Source: Phymatolithon calcareum (Eukaryota; Rhodophyta; Florideophyceae; Hapalidiales). Taken from it: a stretch of 64,000 nt of DNA. The notes under the pieces were generated by a model, which saw only the letters and a program-made list of their open reading frames with translations, did no database searches and was not told the origin of the DNA. Shown one piece after another: positions 44,321-55,257 of the stretch; positions within the stretch are counted from its first letter, which is position 1, and each line of letters starts with the position of its first letter. The stretch covers positions 2,604,001 to 2,668,000 of the forward strand of contig OZ345365.1 of NCBI GenBank assembly GCA_977006965.1. The letters run 5' to 3'. A program made the translations under genes and the position numbers.

Positions 44321-46205
44321 CTTTGACGGGAGGCGAACAAAACAATTCCCGTTTTTCGTTCTTGGTAATGCTGCTGTTGTGTCGTGTTAATTGGAAATTG
44401 CTATTGACGTAGTTTTCATGGGCGAAAAGGCATTGACGATCTCAGCAGGCATCGCACTACCGGCAAAAGAGTTCTGCTTTTTAAGTCAGGATAATTTTTG
44501 AATGTGATACTACCTCATGGATCACTGCCGTTTCTAGCAACGGATGAGAATGGTGCACGCTGAATCTTTGGCCCCTCGGGTATATGTTATTGCACGTCAG
44601 GAACGAAATTTACTTTTTTTCAACGAATTGCCCCACTGCGATCATTTTTGGCTTTCTTATCGAATCTTGTACGTCTTTCTACTGCGGCAGGGGAGATTCA
44701 AAAGTACAATGTACGGCCGTTTCATCTAATTGCACGATTTTCTTTTTCGATAACGCTGCCGTTGTGTCTTCGTTGTTGGCAGTCGTCATTGACGTAGTGT
44801 GCATGGACTAGAAGGCATCGATATTTTCTGAAGGTACCGGACTACCGGGAAGGAGTCTTGTCTTTATCTCGGGATAATTACTGAATGGGATGTTAAGTGA
44901 TGGTTCGTTTTCATTTCTTGCAACCGATGATAATGCCGTACGCTGACTCATCTGTTTTTTTGTGTAAATGTTGTGGCCTGGAACGAACGAATTTAACATT
45001 TCGTTTTCAAAGCAATGCTCCACAATGAATTTCTTCTGCTTTCCGAACAAGATTTGAGCTTCTTTCTGGTACTTCAGACGTGCTTCAAAGGTACAATGTG
45101 TGGCCGTTTCAGCAAACTACTTCAAGGTTTTTCTTTGTTGGTAATGCTGCCGTTGTTTCCTCGTCTTCTGCAATTTTCATTGATGTAGTGTGCATGGACG
45201 GAAAGGCATTGATATTTTCAGAAGGCATTGCACGACAGGGGAAGGAGTTTTGTCTTTTTCTCGCGATAATTACTGATTGAGATACTACCTCATGGTTCGT
45301 TTTCTTTTCTTGCAAGTGATGGCAATGGCGTACGCGGACTCTTTTGCATCACGTATATATGTTGTGGCGGAGCAGGAACAAATTTTTCGTTTCGTTGAGA
45401 ACGCATCGCTCCACTATGAACATCTTCTGCTTTCCCAACGGGTTTTGAGCTTCTTTCTCCAGCTCAGACATAATTCAGAGGTTCACTATGCGGCCGCTTC
45501 AACTAAGTATTGCACGTTTGTCTTTGTTTGAAACGCTGCCGTTCCTCGTCGTTGGCACTCGTCATTGATGTAATGTGCATGGACGAAAAAGCATTGCCGT
45601 TTTCAGCAGGCATCCCAGTACCGGAGGACAACATTCTCTTTCTATCTGAACAGACTTACTGAATGGGATTCTAACTCATGGTACGCTTTCATTTCTAACC
45701 ACTGATGACAATGGCATACGCTGACGTTTTGCCTCATGTTTATATGTTGTGGCACGGCAGGAACAACATTTCTCTTCTTTTTCAACGCATTGCCCGACTA
45801 TGAACATCTTCTGCTCATCCCTTTGCGACACTGTGATCATCTTCCTCTTTCCTACCGACTTTTTGCGTCTTTTTACTGCGTCAGGGGAGATTCAAAAGTA
45901 CAATGTACGGCCGTTTCATCTCATTGCGCGATTTTCTTTTTCGATAACGCTGCCGTTGTGTCTTCGTTGTTGGCAGTCGTCATTGACGTAGTGTGCATGG
46001 ACTCGAAGGCATCGATATTTTCTGAAGGTACCGTACTACCGGGAAGGAGTCTTGTCTTTATCTCGGGATATTTACTCATTGTTCGTTTTCCTATCTTGCA
46101 ACTGATGACAATGGCGTACGCTGACTCTTTTGCCTCACGGGTATATATTGTGGCGTGACATGAACGAAATTTACGTTTCTTTGTGAACTCATTGGGCCAG
46201 TATTA
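44321..46205 (+). repeat. 385-bp satellite, block 4
   Basis: Five monomers, with the GTGTGCATGGAC landmark near 44.41, 44.80, 45.19, 45.58 and 45.99 kb. Monomer ORFs include 45080-45280 (FFFVGNAAVVSSSSAIF, then VCMDGKALIFSEGI) and 45736-46158. Confidence 0.88.
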
Positions 46206-46765
46206 ATAATGGTATTTCAGCATCGCTTCATTGAGTGAGGCAAGTGTGAAGGTGAGAATGCATTTGTTGATGTGTTGCCATTTCGAACGATCCATGATAT
46301 TAACGTCCGCTGACTCTTGTGCTTCATTTATTTTTATTGGGCCTCTATCAGATTCTGAGATTCTGCAACTCCATTGTTCTGATACAGCTGATGTAGTGAA
46401 ATTTGTACAGCATTTGGGGCTGTAACTCGTTCGTGCCCGATATCTTGCTTATTACTCTGACGTGTAATAGGATCAGTGGTAACGGCCATACCCATCGCAC
46501 AAGCATATATACAATCTGCCAGATTAGGACGAGCGCAAGTTTCATAGGTGGCGGTGCATCACTTGTCAGCTAAACAAAGCACAAGAAATTTAAAGCTGTT
46601 CCACTGTACCTCGCATCAAAACTACATTCATTCTTTGTCTTAGGAGGTTCCATTTACTCTCGATTAACTAGTCACGGACAGGAGTTCTTCTTTGCTCTTC
46701 CTGAAGATGATCCACGGCCATTCTACTCTTTGCGTGGGAGTTAAAATCTTGAATGAAAGTTGGGA
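46206..46765 (-). pseudogene. inverted remnant of recombinase 3' end and downstream segment
   Basis: Reverse complement of about 31.43-31.96 kb. 46.61-46.76 kb matches the last codons of the recombinase (LDHLQEEE..TPVRDWL region) and 46.35-46.57 kb matches the downstream conserved segment. The catalytic part of the gene is absent here; the sequence goes directly into a D-type block at 46753. Confidence 0.75.
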
Positions 46766-47030
46766 ACACTGCGCCGGAAACTATGACTAATATTTGCGAT
46801 AGTGTTGATAATCGGAAATCTGGCTCGTTTAAATGGCGCGGACAGGTCAGTCTCGGCCTCTCTCCGGTCGATGTAATTCGAAATACCTCTTTTCGATGCG
46901 GATGGAAACATGGTCACGGTGCAGTAGTCTTACAAGGTTTTGCGGGATTCCTCGATGTATTTGGAAATGTGCAATGAGCCTCGCACCGTTTCTACATCAA
47001 GAGAGCCTTCCTTACTTTGACGGGAGGCGA
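46753..47030 (+). repeat. D repeat block before satellite block 5
   Basis: Near-copy of 44.05-44.33 kb (GGCGCGGACAGGTCAGTCTC, CGGTCGATGTAATTCGAAAT, ATGTATTTGGAAATGTGCAA). The A part is missing, so this unit is truncated at its left by the recombinase remnant. Confidence 0.7.
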
Positions 47031-48240
47031 ACAAAACAATTCCCGTTTTTCGTTCTTGGTAATGCTGCTGTTGTGTCTTGTTCATTGGAAATTGCTATTG
47101 ACGTAGTTTGCATGGACTAGAAGGCATTGAACAGGCATCGCACTACCGGCAAAAGAGTTCTGCTTTTTAAGTCAGGATAATTTTTGAATTTGATACGACC
47201 TTATGGATCACTTTCATTTCTTGCAGCAGATGACAATGGTGCACGCTGAATCTTTGGCCCCTCGGGTATATGTTGTGGCACGGCAGGAACGAAATATTTT
47301 AACGCTTGCCCCACTATGGACATCTTCTGATCATCTCATTGCAACACTATGATCATCTTCTTCTTTCCTAACGATTTTTGTGCGTCTTTCTACTGCGTCG
47401 GGCTAGATTTAAAAGTACAAAGTACGGCTGCTTCAGCTAAATATTGAACGTTTTTCTTTGTTGGTAACGCTATGAGATGCTAAATCATGGTTCGTTTCGG
47501 ATGATAATGCTGTACGCTGACTCCTGTGTTTTACGTTTATATGATGTGGCCGGGCACGAACGAAATTAACATTTCGTTTTCAAAGCAATGCTCCACTATG
47601 TACTTTTTCGACTTTCCTAAAGAGTTTTGAGCTTCTTTCTACTGCTTCAGACGCGATTCAACGGTGCAATGTGCGGCCCTTTCAGCAAACAATTTCAAGG
47701 TTTTTCTTTGTTGGCAATGCTGCCGTTGTGGCTTCGTCGTTCGCAATTGTCATTGACGCTGTTTGCATTGACGAAAAGCCATGGACGTTTTCAGCAGGCA
47801 TCGCACTACCGAAGAAAGAAGTTTTCTTTCTACCTCAAGAGAATTAATGAACTTGATTTTAACTCATGGTACGCTTCCACTTCTAGCAACCGATGACAAT
47901 GGCGTAGGCTGAATCTTTTGCCTCACGGGTATATGTTGTGGCACGGAAGGAACGAAATTTAGTTTTCTTTTTCAATGCATTGCCCCACTATGAACATATT
48001 CTTCTTTCCTAATGGATTTAGTGCGTCTTTCTACTGCTTCAGGCGAGATTCAAGTGTACAATGTACCGCCGTTACTGCTAACTATTGCACGTTTGTCTTT
48101 GTTGAGAATGCTACCGTCGTTTCTTCGTCGCTGGCAGTCGGCAATGACGTAGTGTGCATGGACGAAAAGGCATTGATATTTTCAGAAGGCATCGCACTGT
48201 GCAGAACCAATATTCTCATAGAGTTCAAGAGCGAGACCTT
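47031..48240 (+). repeat. 385-bp satellite, block 5
   Basis: Three to four monomers, partly deleted near 47.47 kb, with landmarks near 47.11, 47.76 and 48.15 kb. The last monomer has a 90-codon ORF at 47975-48247 (MNIFFFPNGFSASFYCFRR...). The array ends abruptly at about 48200 within CATCGCACTGTGCAG. Confidence 0.85.
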
Positions 48241-48769
48241 CCGTTAGTTTGTAACATCGTGCACTTCCTATTTAAGTTTCTCTGCGTGTCGTTCTACGTC
48301 CACATGTGCGTTACAAATAAGTTGCCGAAACGCATTCTGTTTGTAATGTTTAATTTGGATGAAATGGCCACAATTGCAATCCCGGGAGTCTTTGCTTTCG
48401 CCACGTGGTGGGGTGCACAGTCTCAATTCGCGCAGACCTTCGACGCCAGACAGTACTTTTGATGAGGGTCTACTGTCTCCAGCATCTACATTACAAGCAA
48501 GCGAGGACCCAAGAAAGATCTTTCATTTGGAAGATTTCTGCTTATTTTCCTCTGATATCCGGAATTACCTGACCATGCGGCCCCCTTCAAGAACCCTTTC
48601 AAATGAAGAATCCTTAAAAGGAGCCCCACTTGGCAGAAAAGGAGTGGAAGAGTGTGAAGTGCGCAAAAGTTATTTTTTGGACGCAGTTTTGTTTCCTAAA
48701 TTTTCATTATTTGTAAGATTGCACACCGGAGCAAAAAGAAAGAAAGTCAGAAAGTGGGCCCTCTCTAGG

Positions 48770-49114
48770 ATGTAATCTGGTATTATCGCTTCAATGTCAG
48801 ATTCAAATATGCCGAAAGTGTAAGTGGGCGTATATGCAAAATTGGACCTCAAAGAGAGCCCAAATATTGACGATACCACGAAACCCAAGGCTCATCCTGC
48901 ATGGCAAGCCCAGGATAACGTCGATTCATTTGAACACAACTGCAATGTGCATTGGATTGTTTCAGAAAGATCTGATCACGTTTCGGGAGACTCGAAATTG
49001 TAGTATGGTTTGCTACCAGCAAAATATCTCGACGATCTGCGCGCGAAACCATTCTGACGGTAGAATCCATTTGATCCAGATTTTAGAATCGTTTCGCGCA
49101 TCTGATCTCATATG
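48770..49114 (+). pseudogene. membrane-glycoprotein family, copy 2, left part
   Basis: Matches the middle of the full-length gene (56.12-56.43 kb): ITSIHLNTTAMCIGLFQKDL and RETRNCSMVCYQQN. Similarity at the left end is weak and frames change (NVRFKYAESVSGRICK in one frame, then IPRNPRLIL in another). It is cut at 49114 by the hAT element whose left end CAGGGGTCC follows. The gene resumes at 51546. An ORF just upstream (48359-48775) is not recognised. Confidence 0.75.
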
Positions 49115-51537
49115 CAGGGGTCCTATCCAGTATACTGGACTTGCAGTATACTGCAATCTACTTGTACTGGAGTGGGACTGCAAAAAACCCGCCTACTTGC
49201 AATACGAATTGCAAAATGTTTGACTGTGTTGAGCGGACACAATGTAGTGCATGTCATGCACTCTCTAATTTATACTGTACCATCTCGGTACGTATTATGC
49301 CGAATCCATCATAGTCACAAACGTAGAGCACCAATTCAAGTGTTTACAGTACTGACGTGGCGTTCAGTCTACGTGTGGATACAGCGCTGCGGGACGTGGC
49401 CCATGTCATAAATGCAGGCTATCAACTCGCCAATCTTTTCTAAGGTAGCTTGCTCGGTGAAGCGTCGATTTCATCGTGCACTGTCCCTCTGACAAGGACT
49501 ATCGCTACTCGTGATGGCGTCTGTACGCACAGGAAGAAAGCCGATGCCCAAAGAAGTCGTTGAGCTGCTGATGACGAAAAAAGGCGAGACTACAAAAGAT
49601 GTATTGTCGCGACACAGTGGCGCGATTCGCCGGAATGTGGTGCACTGCATCTTCGAATGTCCGAAGGCTACTAATTGCAAGGTTGGGGGTGAGATTACTT
49701 TCGAGAAGGGTCGGGGATACACCAAAGGGTACAGACACCTGACGTCATGCGTGTCAAGTGGAGACGAAGATCATTTACTGGCGGTGTATCATGACGCAGT
49801 ACAGGATCGACGACATAATAACAATTCTTCTTTTTCAGGTTTACAAGGACGTTTATCTCTGTCTGCATCGCCCAGAGAGAAAGCCATGTTTGGATACATT
49901 GAACTCATAACGTCTTTATCTTTGCCTGTTAACTATGTTGAGAACGCTACGGTGCGAAACTTTTCAAAGCATAATGATCGTATCTGCGCAGAAGTGTTTA
50001 AGGAGACTATTTTCAAGCTCGTGGAATTAGTCGAGGGCAGTATCAAGAACGAGCTTGTTGGTACTGTTGGGGCCATTATGCACGATGGTTGGACTAGTAA
50101 AGGTACGCACTACCTCGGCGTTTTCGCAGTATACATGCGAAGAGTCAAAATAATGGTGAATGGAGTTTTCAGCTACAAAAAGGAGCTGGCGATGCCGTTG
50201 ATTTCACTAAGCCCGATGGCGAATGTATGCGATGATGAGGATGAAGAAGAAAGAAGTGATGAGGAAACAACTGAGTTTGGTGCAAAAACACACATACGTC
50301 AGTTTGAAGATGTGTTCAACTTTTATGGTGTTAACGTTCATGAGTGGGCAATATGTCAGTTGGCCGAAAACTGCAACCTGAACAAATGTATTGCGAGGTT
50401 GTTAGAGATTCCTCACGTCGGTTGCACTAACCACAAGCTCAACCTTGAAGTTAATGCAATGGTCAAAAGTGACATATTACTTTCTAAGACACTTGAGTCT
50501 GTTCACCAAACTATGACGCAATGCCGTACTCGTATAACAAACCGAGCTATTCTCCGTAATCTTACCGCACTAAGCCCAATTTTGCACAATGCTACGCGTT
50601 GGTCTGGAAAGTAATCTATGTTGGAGAGATTTGGCCGTATTTACGGTGAGTTGATTCAGGTTGCTGATACTGAGGGTGCTAGTGTCACAATTGAGCGCAG
50701 CTCCGTGTTCAAAAATCGCACTGCCAAGTACACAAGTCAGCTTAAGGAAATCAATACAGTCACTCTGGAGTTGCAAAGGCGCGGTGCTACTTTGTCAGAC
50801 TGCCGTCTGGCGCTCGATGCACTCATAGAAACTATTTCTGTGAATAAGGACAACTCATCGACACCGTTTTATCGATGTAAGCTTGGTACCCGCTATATTT
50901 CAATTGACTCTCCGACTTCTCCTGATTCAGCGTTCGAATCGGGAGTGGTGAAGATACAGCGCAATGAGACGGATACTTTGACTGACGCAGAACGTGATGC
51001 TTGCGTAAAGTTGCGAGTGAGTTCCGCAGATACTGCTGGTGAAAACAATTCTACATCGCGGAGCGCAACAATTTCAATGGAGGAGATCATAATGCGGAAG
51101 AAGCGCAAACGGGAGGAACAGGTTCAGACGTATGCTAACTGTGACTTTATCTTAGGTTCCACAGCAGAGGTGGAACGACTTTGGTCAATTGCAAAGTACG
51201 TTTTGACTGAAAACAGGACGTCGATGACGCCCCTCCTGTTTGAAGCTCTGTTATTTTTGAAAGTGAACAGGACGTATTGGAACCAGAACATGGTATCTAC
51301 TGCCATGCCCAATAGGAGAAGCGATCTTGTTAATCAGCGTATGCAAGAAGATGCGGAGTATACCGACCTGGCGTGAGCATGAAGTAGATTTTCCATATTG
51401 GTAACCGTATTGCACTGAGATCCTCTACTTGCAATACAACTTGCAGACAATCGCCGGGACTGCTACTTGCAAATCGAATTGCACTGTATCTAGCAATCAA
51501 TAAAAATCTACTTGCTAGTAGTATTTTGTCCATATGA
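49115..51537 (+). mobile_element. hAT element inserted in glycoprotein copy 2, right end lost
   Basis: Left end CAGGGGTCCTATCCAG at 49115 follows CTCATATG (49107-49114); GTCATATG stands at 51538-51545, an 8-bp target duplication with one mismatch as expected for hAT. The right terminal inverted repeat expected (GGACCCCTG) is absent. Instead the element ends in ATTTTGTCCATATGA, the mirror of the flank. Subterminal words related to CTACTTGCAATACGAATTGC occur at about 49.19, 51.43, 51.46 and 51.51 kb. Confidence 0.8.
49511..51376 (+). pseudogene. hAT transposase, one in-frame stop
   Basis: Second hAT transposase, only distantly related to the one at 0.17 kb. It contains an N-terminal C..C..H..C-like segment (CIFECPKATNCKVG ... 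YRHLTSC), IMHDGWTSKGTHYLGVFAVY, GCTNHKLNLEVNAM and HNATRWSGK. After a TAA at 50612-50614 it continues in the same frame with SMLERFGRIYGELIQVAD and the C-terminal dimerisation region VERLWSIAKYVLTENRTSM...ALLFLKVNRTYW. About 621 codons. An acidic run DDEDEEERSDEE lies near residue 240. Without a right transposon end and with a stop it cannot be autonomous. Confidence 0.85.
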
Positions 51538-51545
51538 GTCATATG

Positions 51546-52041
51546 GACAAAATCATTCAGAGATAAAGGTATAAGATTGGCAGATCTGGCAAGAGCAGTG
51601 TTTGTGTCAGTTACGATGTCATCGATCGTACACGGCGTGCGCATGCCCAACGAGAAGACTCAGAACATTTTGAAGCATTTCGAAAAGGGTATGCCGAAGT
51701 CGACACAAGTTGGGGTGCCGCATTCTGTATACACAGAAGTCATCCGGAAGGGAGAAAGGGCAACCATGATCACATGGGTCTTAATACTCTGGGTTTTGTT
51801 ATTCTTCTTAGGGTTGAGCTATCTATTCTACACAAAGATGGTGAAGGCCCAGCTGTTTCCAGACGTGGATTTTCTGTACCGCCGAGCGATAATGCAGCGG
51901 CACACTAGGTTCAACTGTGTCAAATCAATTCGCAATCCACCAACCGTAAGCATAACTAAGACAGGAGAACTGGTTGATTTCAATATATCTTATGAAGACG
52001 TTGAGCCCGGCAATACATGCCCCGGGGATTTGGTGATATAA
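51546..52041 (+). pseudogene. membrane-glycoprotein family, copy 2, right part
   Basis: Continuation of copy 2 after the hAT element: IRLADLARAVFVSVTMSS, LKHFEKGMPKS, RATMITWVLILWVLLFFLGL (C-terminal membrane segment) and FPDVDFLYRRAIMQRHTRFN, ending GDLVI. About 90% identical to the full-length copy. It has a small insertion (STQVG) relative to it. Similarity continues about 160 bp into the 3' flank. Confidence 0.85.
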
Positions 52042-52561
52042 CGATGATAGAGTTGCTGCTTATGGCATTTGAGTAAGATCGATCAACAGTAGGAATGACT
52101 ATGAACAAAATTCTGAAGGCTGACACAATTGTTGTTGTATTTGAAATGAAAAGTGCGCATTATCTCCTGTCACTGTAGAATCATCATATCACCATTTCCA
52201 CGATACTGAGAACGTAAGCGAAGGATTGTAGCGCAACGAAAAGTCTTTCAGGTGGAATGATAATTGACAAAGGGAGGTTCATTTACAGAGAAATCCCATC
52301 CAATCCGTAGATTCAGTTGCTTCTTATTGTCTTATCAGAGAAGAGGGGCGGTGCCGCGCCATCGGCGTGATGATTCCACTTGTTCGGCACTGCATTACCG
52401 TAGTACATTCCCCGAAATTAGATTACGTACACTTGGACGAGATAAAAGATGGACCTGCCCGACGGCCCATTTTAAAATTTAATTTTATGGTATCGAAACG
52501 CTCATAAGGCAAAAGTAATTGACGGAGTTGGAGAGCTCTACGCTCGCATCATCGCATTCAG

Positions 52562-52996
52562 ATGCTCATTATAGTGTTACGGACAGTTTATTTCGCCCGA
52601 AACTCAATTACGGAGGATATCAAAAAGATCACCTCAAGCTTAAACGGAAAGTCACTAGCTCTTCAAAATGCGTTCTTCACGCTCTATGAAGTCAACAAAT
52701 CGCTTCGGTAATGACGCATTAAGCTTTTAATAGTCGAATTTTCGATATTGCTCGGGCAAACAAATGACACCTTCTTTAAACGCTTCCATGTTTTTAAACT
52801 CCCGAAAACCCTTGTAAAGTTCGAGGAAGAGGGTGCCCAGAGATGCTCTATTATGTTGAGTTCGAGAGACTTTGCCCGGGCAAGGGAGAACGTCGACGAA
52901 ATTATCAGAAAACCAGTCTTTTGGGTACTAGTTGACGTGACTCGGAGCATTATACTGCTGAAATATCCAGTCATCGGGACAGTTTTCCTCTGTTAA
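52562..52996 (+). pseudogene. unknown gene in foldback element, left-arm copy
   Basis: Frame 2 from ATG 52562: MLIIVLRTVYFARNS, TEDIKKITSSLNGKSLALQN, AFFTLYEVNKSLR, then stops, then FFKRFHVFKLPKTLVKFEEE, GAQRCSI and IIRKPVFWVLVDVTRSIILL up to 52996. The same peptides occur in the right arm. Unrecognised; the repeat of the peptide in a diverged copy supports coding origin. Confidence 0.55.
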
Positions 52997-53373
52997 CGGC
53001 AGTAAATACTGCGTTAAAACTTCTATTTGTCTTCAGAGTTCAATCTCCGGTTAAGGACGCAAATACTCGAAAACCGATTGCAAGGCATGGCAGTGCATAT
53101 GATGATGGGCCACCTCCACGTTGATCCTTCAAAAAGTAGCTCCTTTCGCTTCTTTAGTCGTGCCAGTAGTATGTAGACCCATCGCATGTGACAGCTTCTA
53201 AGCCGAGGCTGTTGGAGAACTTGCGTCGCTAACAGGAGAATGAACTCTAAATACAAGTGCGATGTTCTAACGAAGTGTTTACTGGCGTTCACAGATGAAA
53301 ACTGTCCCGATGAGTCGACATTTCAGCAATATAATGCTCCTAAGAAAAAAGATAGATTTCTATTTGAAAGATA

Positions 53374-53502
53374 CAATGCATCTGCTGGCGCTTGGGGCAA
53401 CATTCCTAGGGCGAAGAGGTTTTGGCTAGATTCTGTCTAAGGAAGAGTTTCTTTTCTTGTTGGTGTAACACGATTCAGCGGACTACAAAAACCCACCTCT
53501 GG
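53374..53502 (-). repeat. second copy of the 168-bp insertion sequence
   Basis: Matches the reverse complement of 57466-57610, for example GGTGTAACACGATTCAG and GCATCTGCTG...GCTTGGGG. It lies in the spacer of the foldback element. ORF 53240-53440 (+) reads through it and is probably not a gene. Confidence 0.7.
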
Positions 53503-53579
53503 TCTCCTTTCGGGACCTCGAGGGGGAACATTACTCCCCTGTCCTGCGACACGCTGTGATTTCCAGTTGCGGGCAGTCC

Positions 53580-54343
53580 TTACTTGCCCACAGACTGAAA
53601 CATTGTTAGGAGCTCGTCGAGTGCTCGCTTGGTCCTGACGCTGTTCTCTTTGGAGAGTCTGACTTTTGCGAGGACATTTATCACGTCTTCGATGGCATCT
53701 TTAGCAAGTATAATGCTCTGAGCCACGTCAACTAGTACCCAAAAGACTGGATTTCTGATAATCTCGTCGACATTCCCCCTTGTCCTGGTCAGGTCTTCCG
53801 TTCTCAACTTAGTCGAGCATCTCTGGGCACCCTCGTCTTGGAATTTTACAATGGTTTTCGGCAGTTTAAAAGTACGGAAGAGCTTAAGGAACTACTCCGA
53901 TGAGTTTTGGTTGGACGTGAGTTCCTTAAATAAAGTACAAACTGCCCTATTAGAATGATACAAATCTTTGCATACTGCTTCCAAGCGTTCGAAGTATTAG
54001 GGGTTTTGGCGTGGTCGAAAGGTACTCCAAGGGACACTCGTACTCTTGGATATCTCTGAGTTTGAAGATTATTTCCAGATATTTGGAGCGCACTGACTAT
54101 CGATTCGGAACTGAGAAATAGCAAAACTTTTTCGACTGAAAGTAAATATTTATTAACCATCCTCACGTGATATGAGCCCCCGTGTAAACTTCATGGTCAA
54201 TTCTTGCGCTGATATGTTTGCTCTCATCTTCCCTGAGGAATAGGGGCGATATAAAATGGGTTTAATCCAATCACGGTACACTTGGCCCCACGTAACCAGA
54301 GCGGCCGAAAAAAAAACTGTCCGGCGCTCTATTTTGCGCATCT
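53580..54343 (-). pseudogene. unknown gene in foldback element, right-arm copy
   Basis: Minus strand, longer than the left-arm copy. It starts near 54343 with MRKIERRTVFFSAALVTWGQ and VYRDWIKPILYRPYSSGKMR, changes frame, and ends with LFRTFKLPKTIVKFQDEGAQ, RNPVFWVLVDVAQSIILAKD and KRALDELLTMFQSVGK at 53580. About 250 codons. The C-terminal 60 residues are absent from the left-arm copy. One hydrophobic stretch (FWVLVDVAQSIIL). Function unknown. Confidence 0.55.
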
Positions 54344-54962
54344 GAATGCGATGACGCCAGCGTAGAGCTCTCCAACTCCGTCAATTACTCTTGCCTTATG
54401 AGCGCTTCGATACCATAAAATTAATTTTTAAATCGGGCTGTCGGGCAGGTCCATCCTTTATCACGTCCACGTGTCTGTAATCCAACTTCGGGAACTGTAC
54501 TGTTGCAGACCGTCCCAGGTGAGATTGTCTTTATACCAGAATCATAGATGGGCTGCAATCCCAGCCCCGCCCGAAGATATTTCGCACAGGCCTGGATGTC
54601 CTACAGGAAAGCTACAGTACCAACAGTATTTACATTGCGCGCTGGTGCACATTTAGGATTGTGAAGGTGAGAAAAATCAACAAAAGGAAACTACCGTTGG
54701 TACAGCTACCTTGACCACCGACGAGTGTCAGCACCGTGCACATTGCGCGAGCAGCCCAGCTTCACCGGCGCCCTCAATCGCTGGGTGGTGAAAAGGGAAC
54801 CAGTCACACCCCCACGACAGAGCATCAGGTAAAACCTGCGCGGCGTGCGTCAAAGAGCGCGCGACAGGATTGGATTGGAATTCTGTTTAATTGAAGATCC
54901 CTTTGTCAATGTTCGACCTCAGAGACTTTTTGTTACGCTACAGTCTTTCGCTTACGTTCTCA

Positions 54963-55257
54963 TTTAAATAGTTGTATTCGGACATTTTCTTAGGACAATG
55001 TAAGGCTCTGCCGTACTCTGGTCTGGGGACATCGTTCATAAATAATTTTAATTATTAAAAGAAATTTATCGTTTGTGTTTTTTCATTGATCCTACCCACT
55101 CATCCCTAGGTGAAATTTTTTTGCATTTTCTTGACTGGTATATATACCATAGCAGTCGAACTCTCACTGACCCGCATTTCAACGGGTACACCATTGCACA
55201 ACGCAGACAACCACCGAACTCGTCAATGTCGTTTTCGTTCCTGATAAAGAGCTCAGA
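54963..55257. other. upstream region of the glycoprotein gene
   Basis: AT-rich in its left half (AATAATTTTAATTATTAAAAG, 55037 on). No repeat in common with the upstream region of copy 1, so the shared part of the family begins with the coding start. Confidence 0.4.

Larger units (their letters stand above)
52207..54962. mobile_element. foldback element with long inverted ends
   Basis: About 95 bp at 52207-52300 (TGAGAACGTAAGCGAAGGAT...) is the reverse complement, about 85% identical, of 54868-54962. Further inside, 52.43-52.57 kb pairs with 54.33-54.48 kb and 52.77-52.95 kb with 53.70-53.88 kb. Each arm carries a diverged copy of the same unknown gene in opposite orientation. A lone right end of the same family is at 58118-58200. 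Confidence 0.7.

Noticed and set aside
48359-48775. ORF upstream of glycoprotein copy 2 as an N-terminal part of that gene
   Set aside because: A short likeness near ASTLQASED/LEDFCLF to the full-length copy does not extend, and the order and spacing do not fit. I leave it unassigned.
168-51376. Alternative genetic code reading TAA/TAG as sense
   Set aside because: Intact genes in the window (DIRS-like ORFs, Harbinger genes, the glycoprotein gene) use TAA, TAG and TGA as normal ends; the in-frame stops occur only in genes with other signs of decay or in single-copy breaks.
53240-53440. 66-residue ORF in the foldback-element spacer
   Set aside because: Its second half is the copy of the 168-bp insertion sequence, so the frame is a composite of a repeat and its flank.
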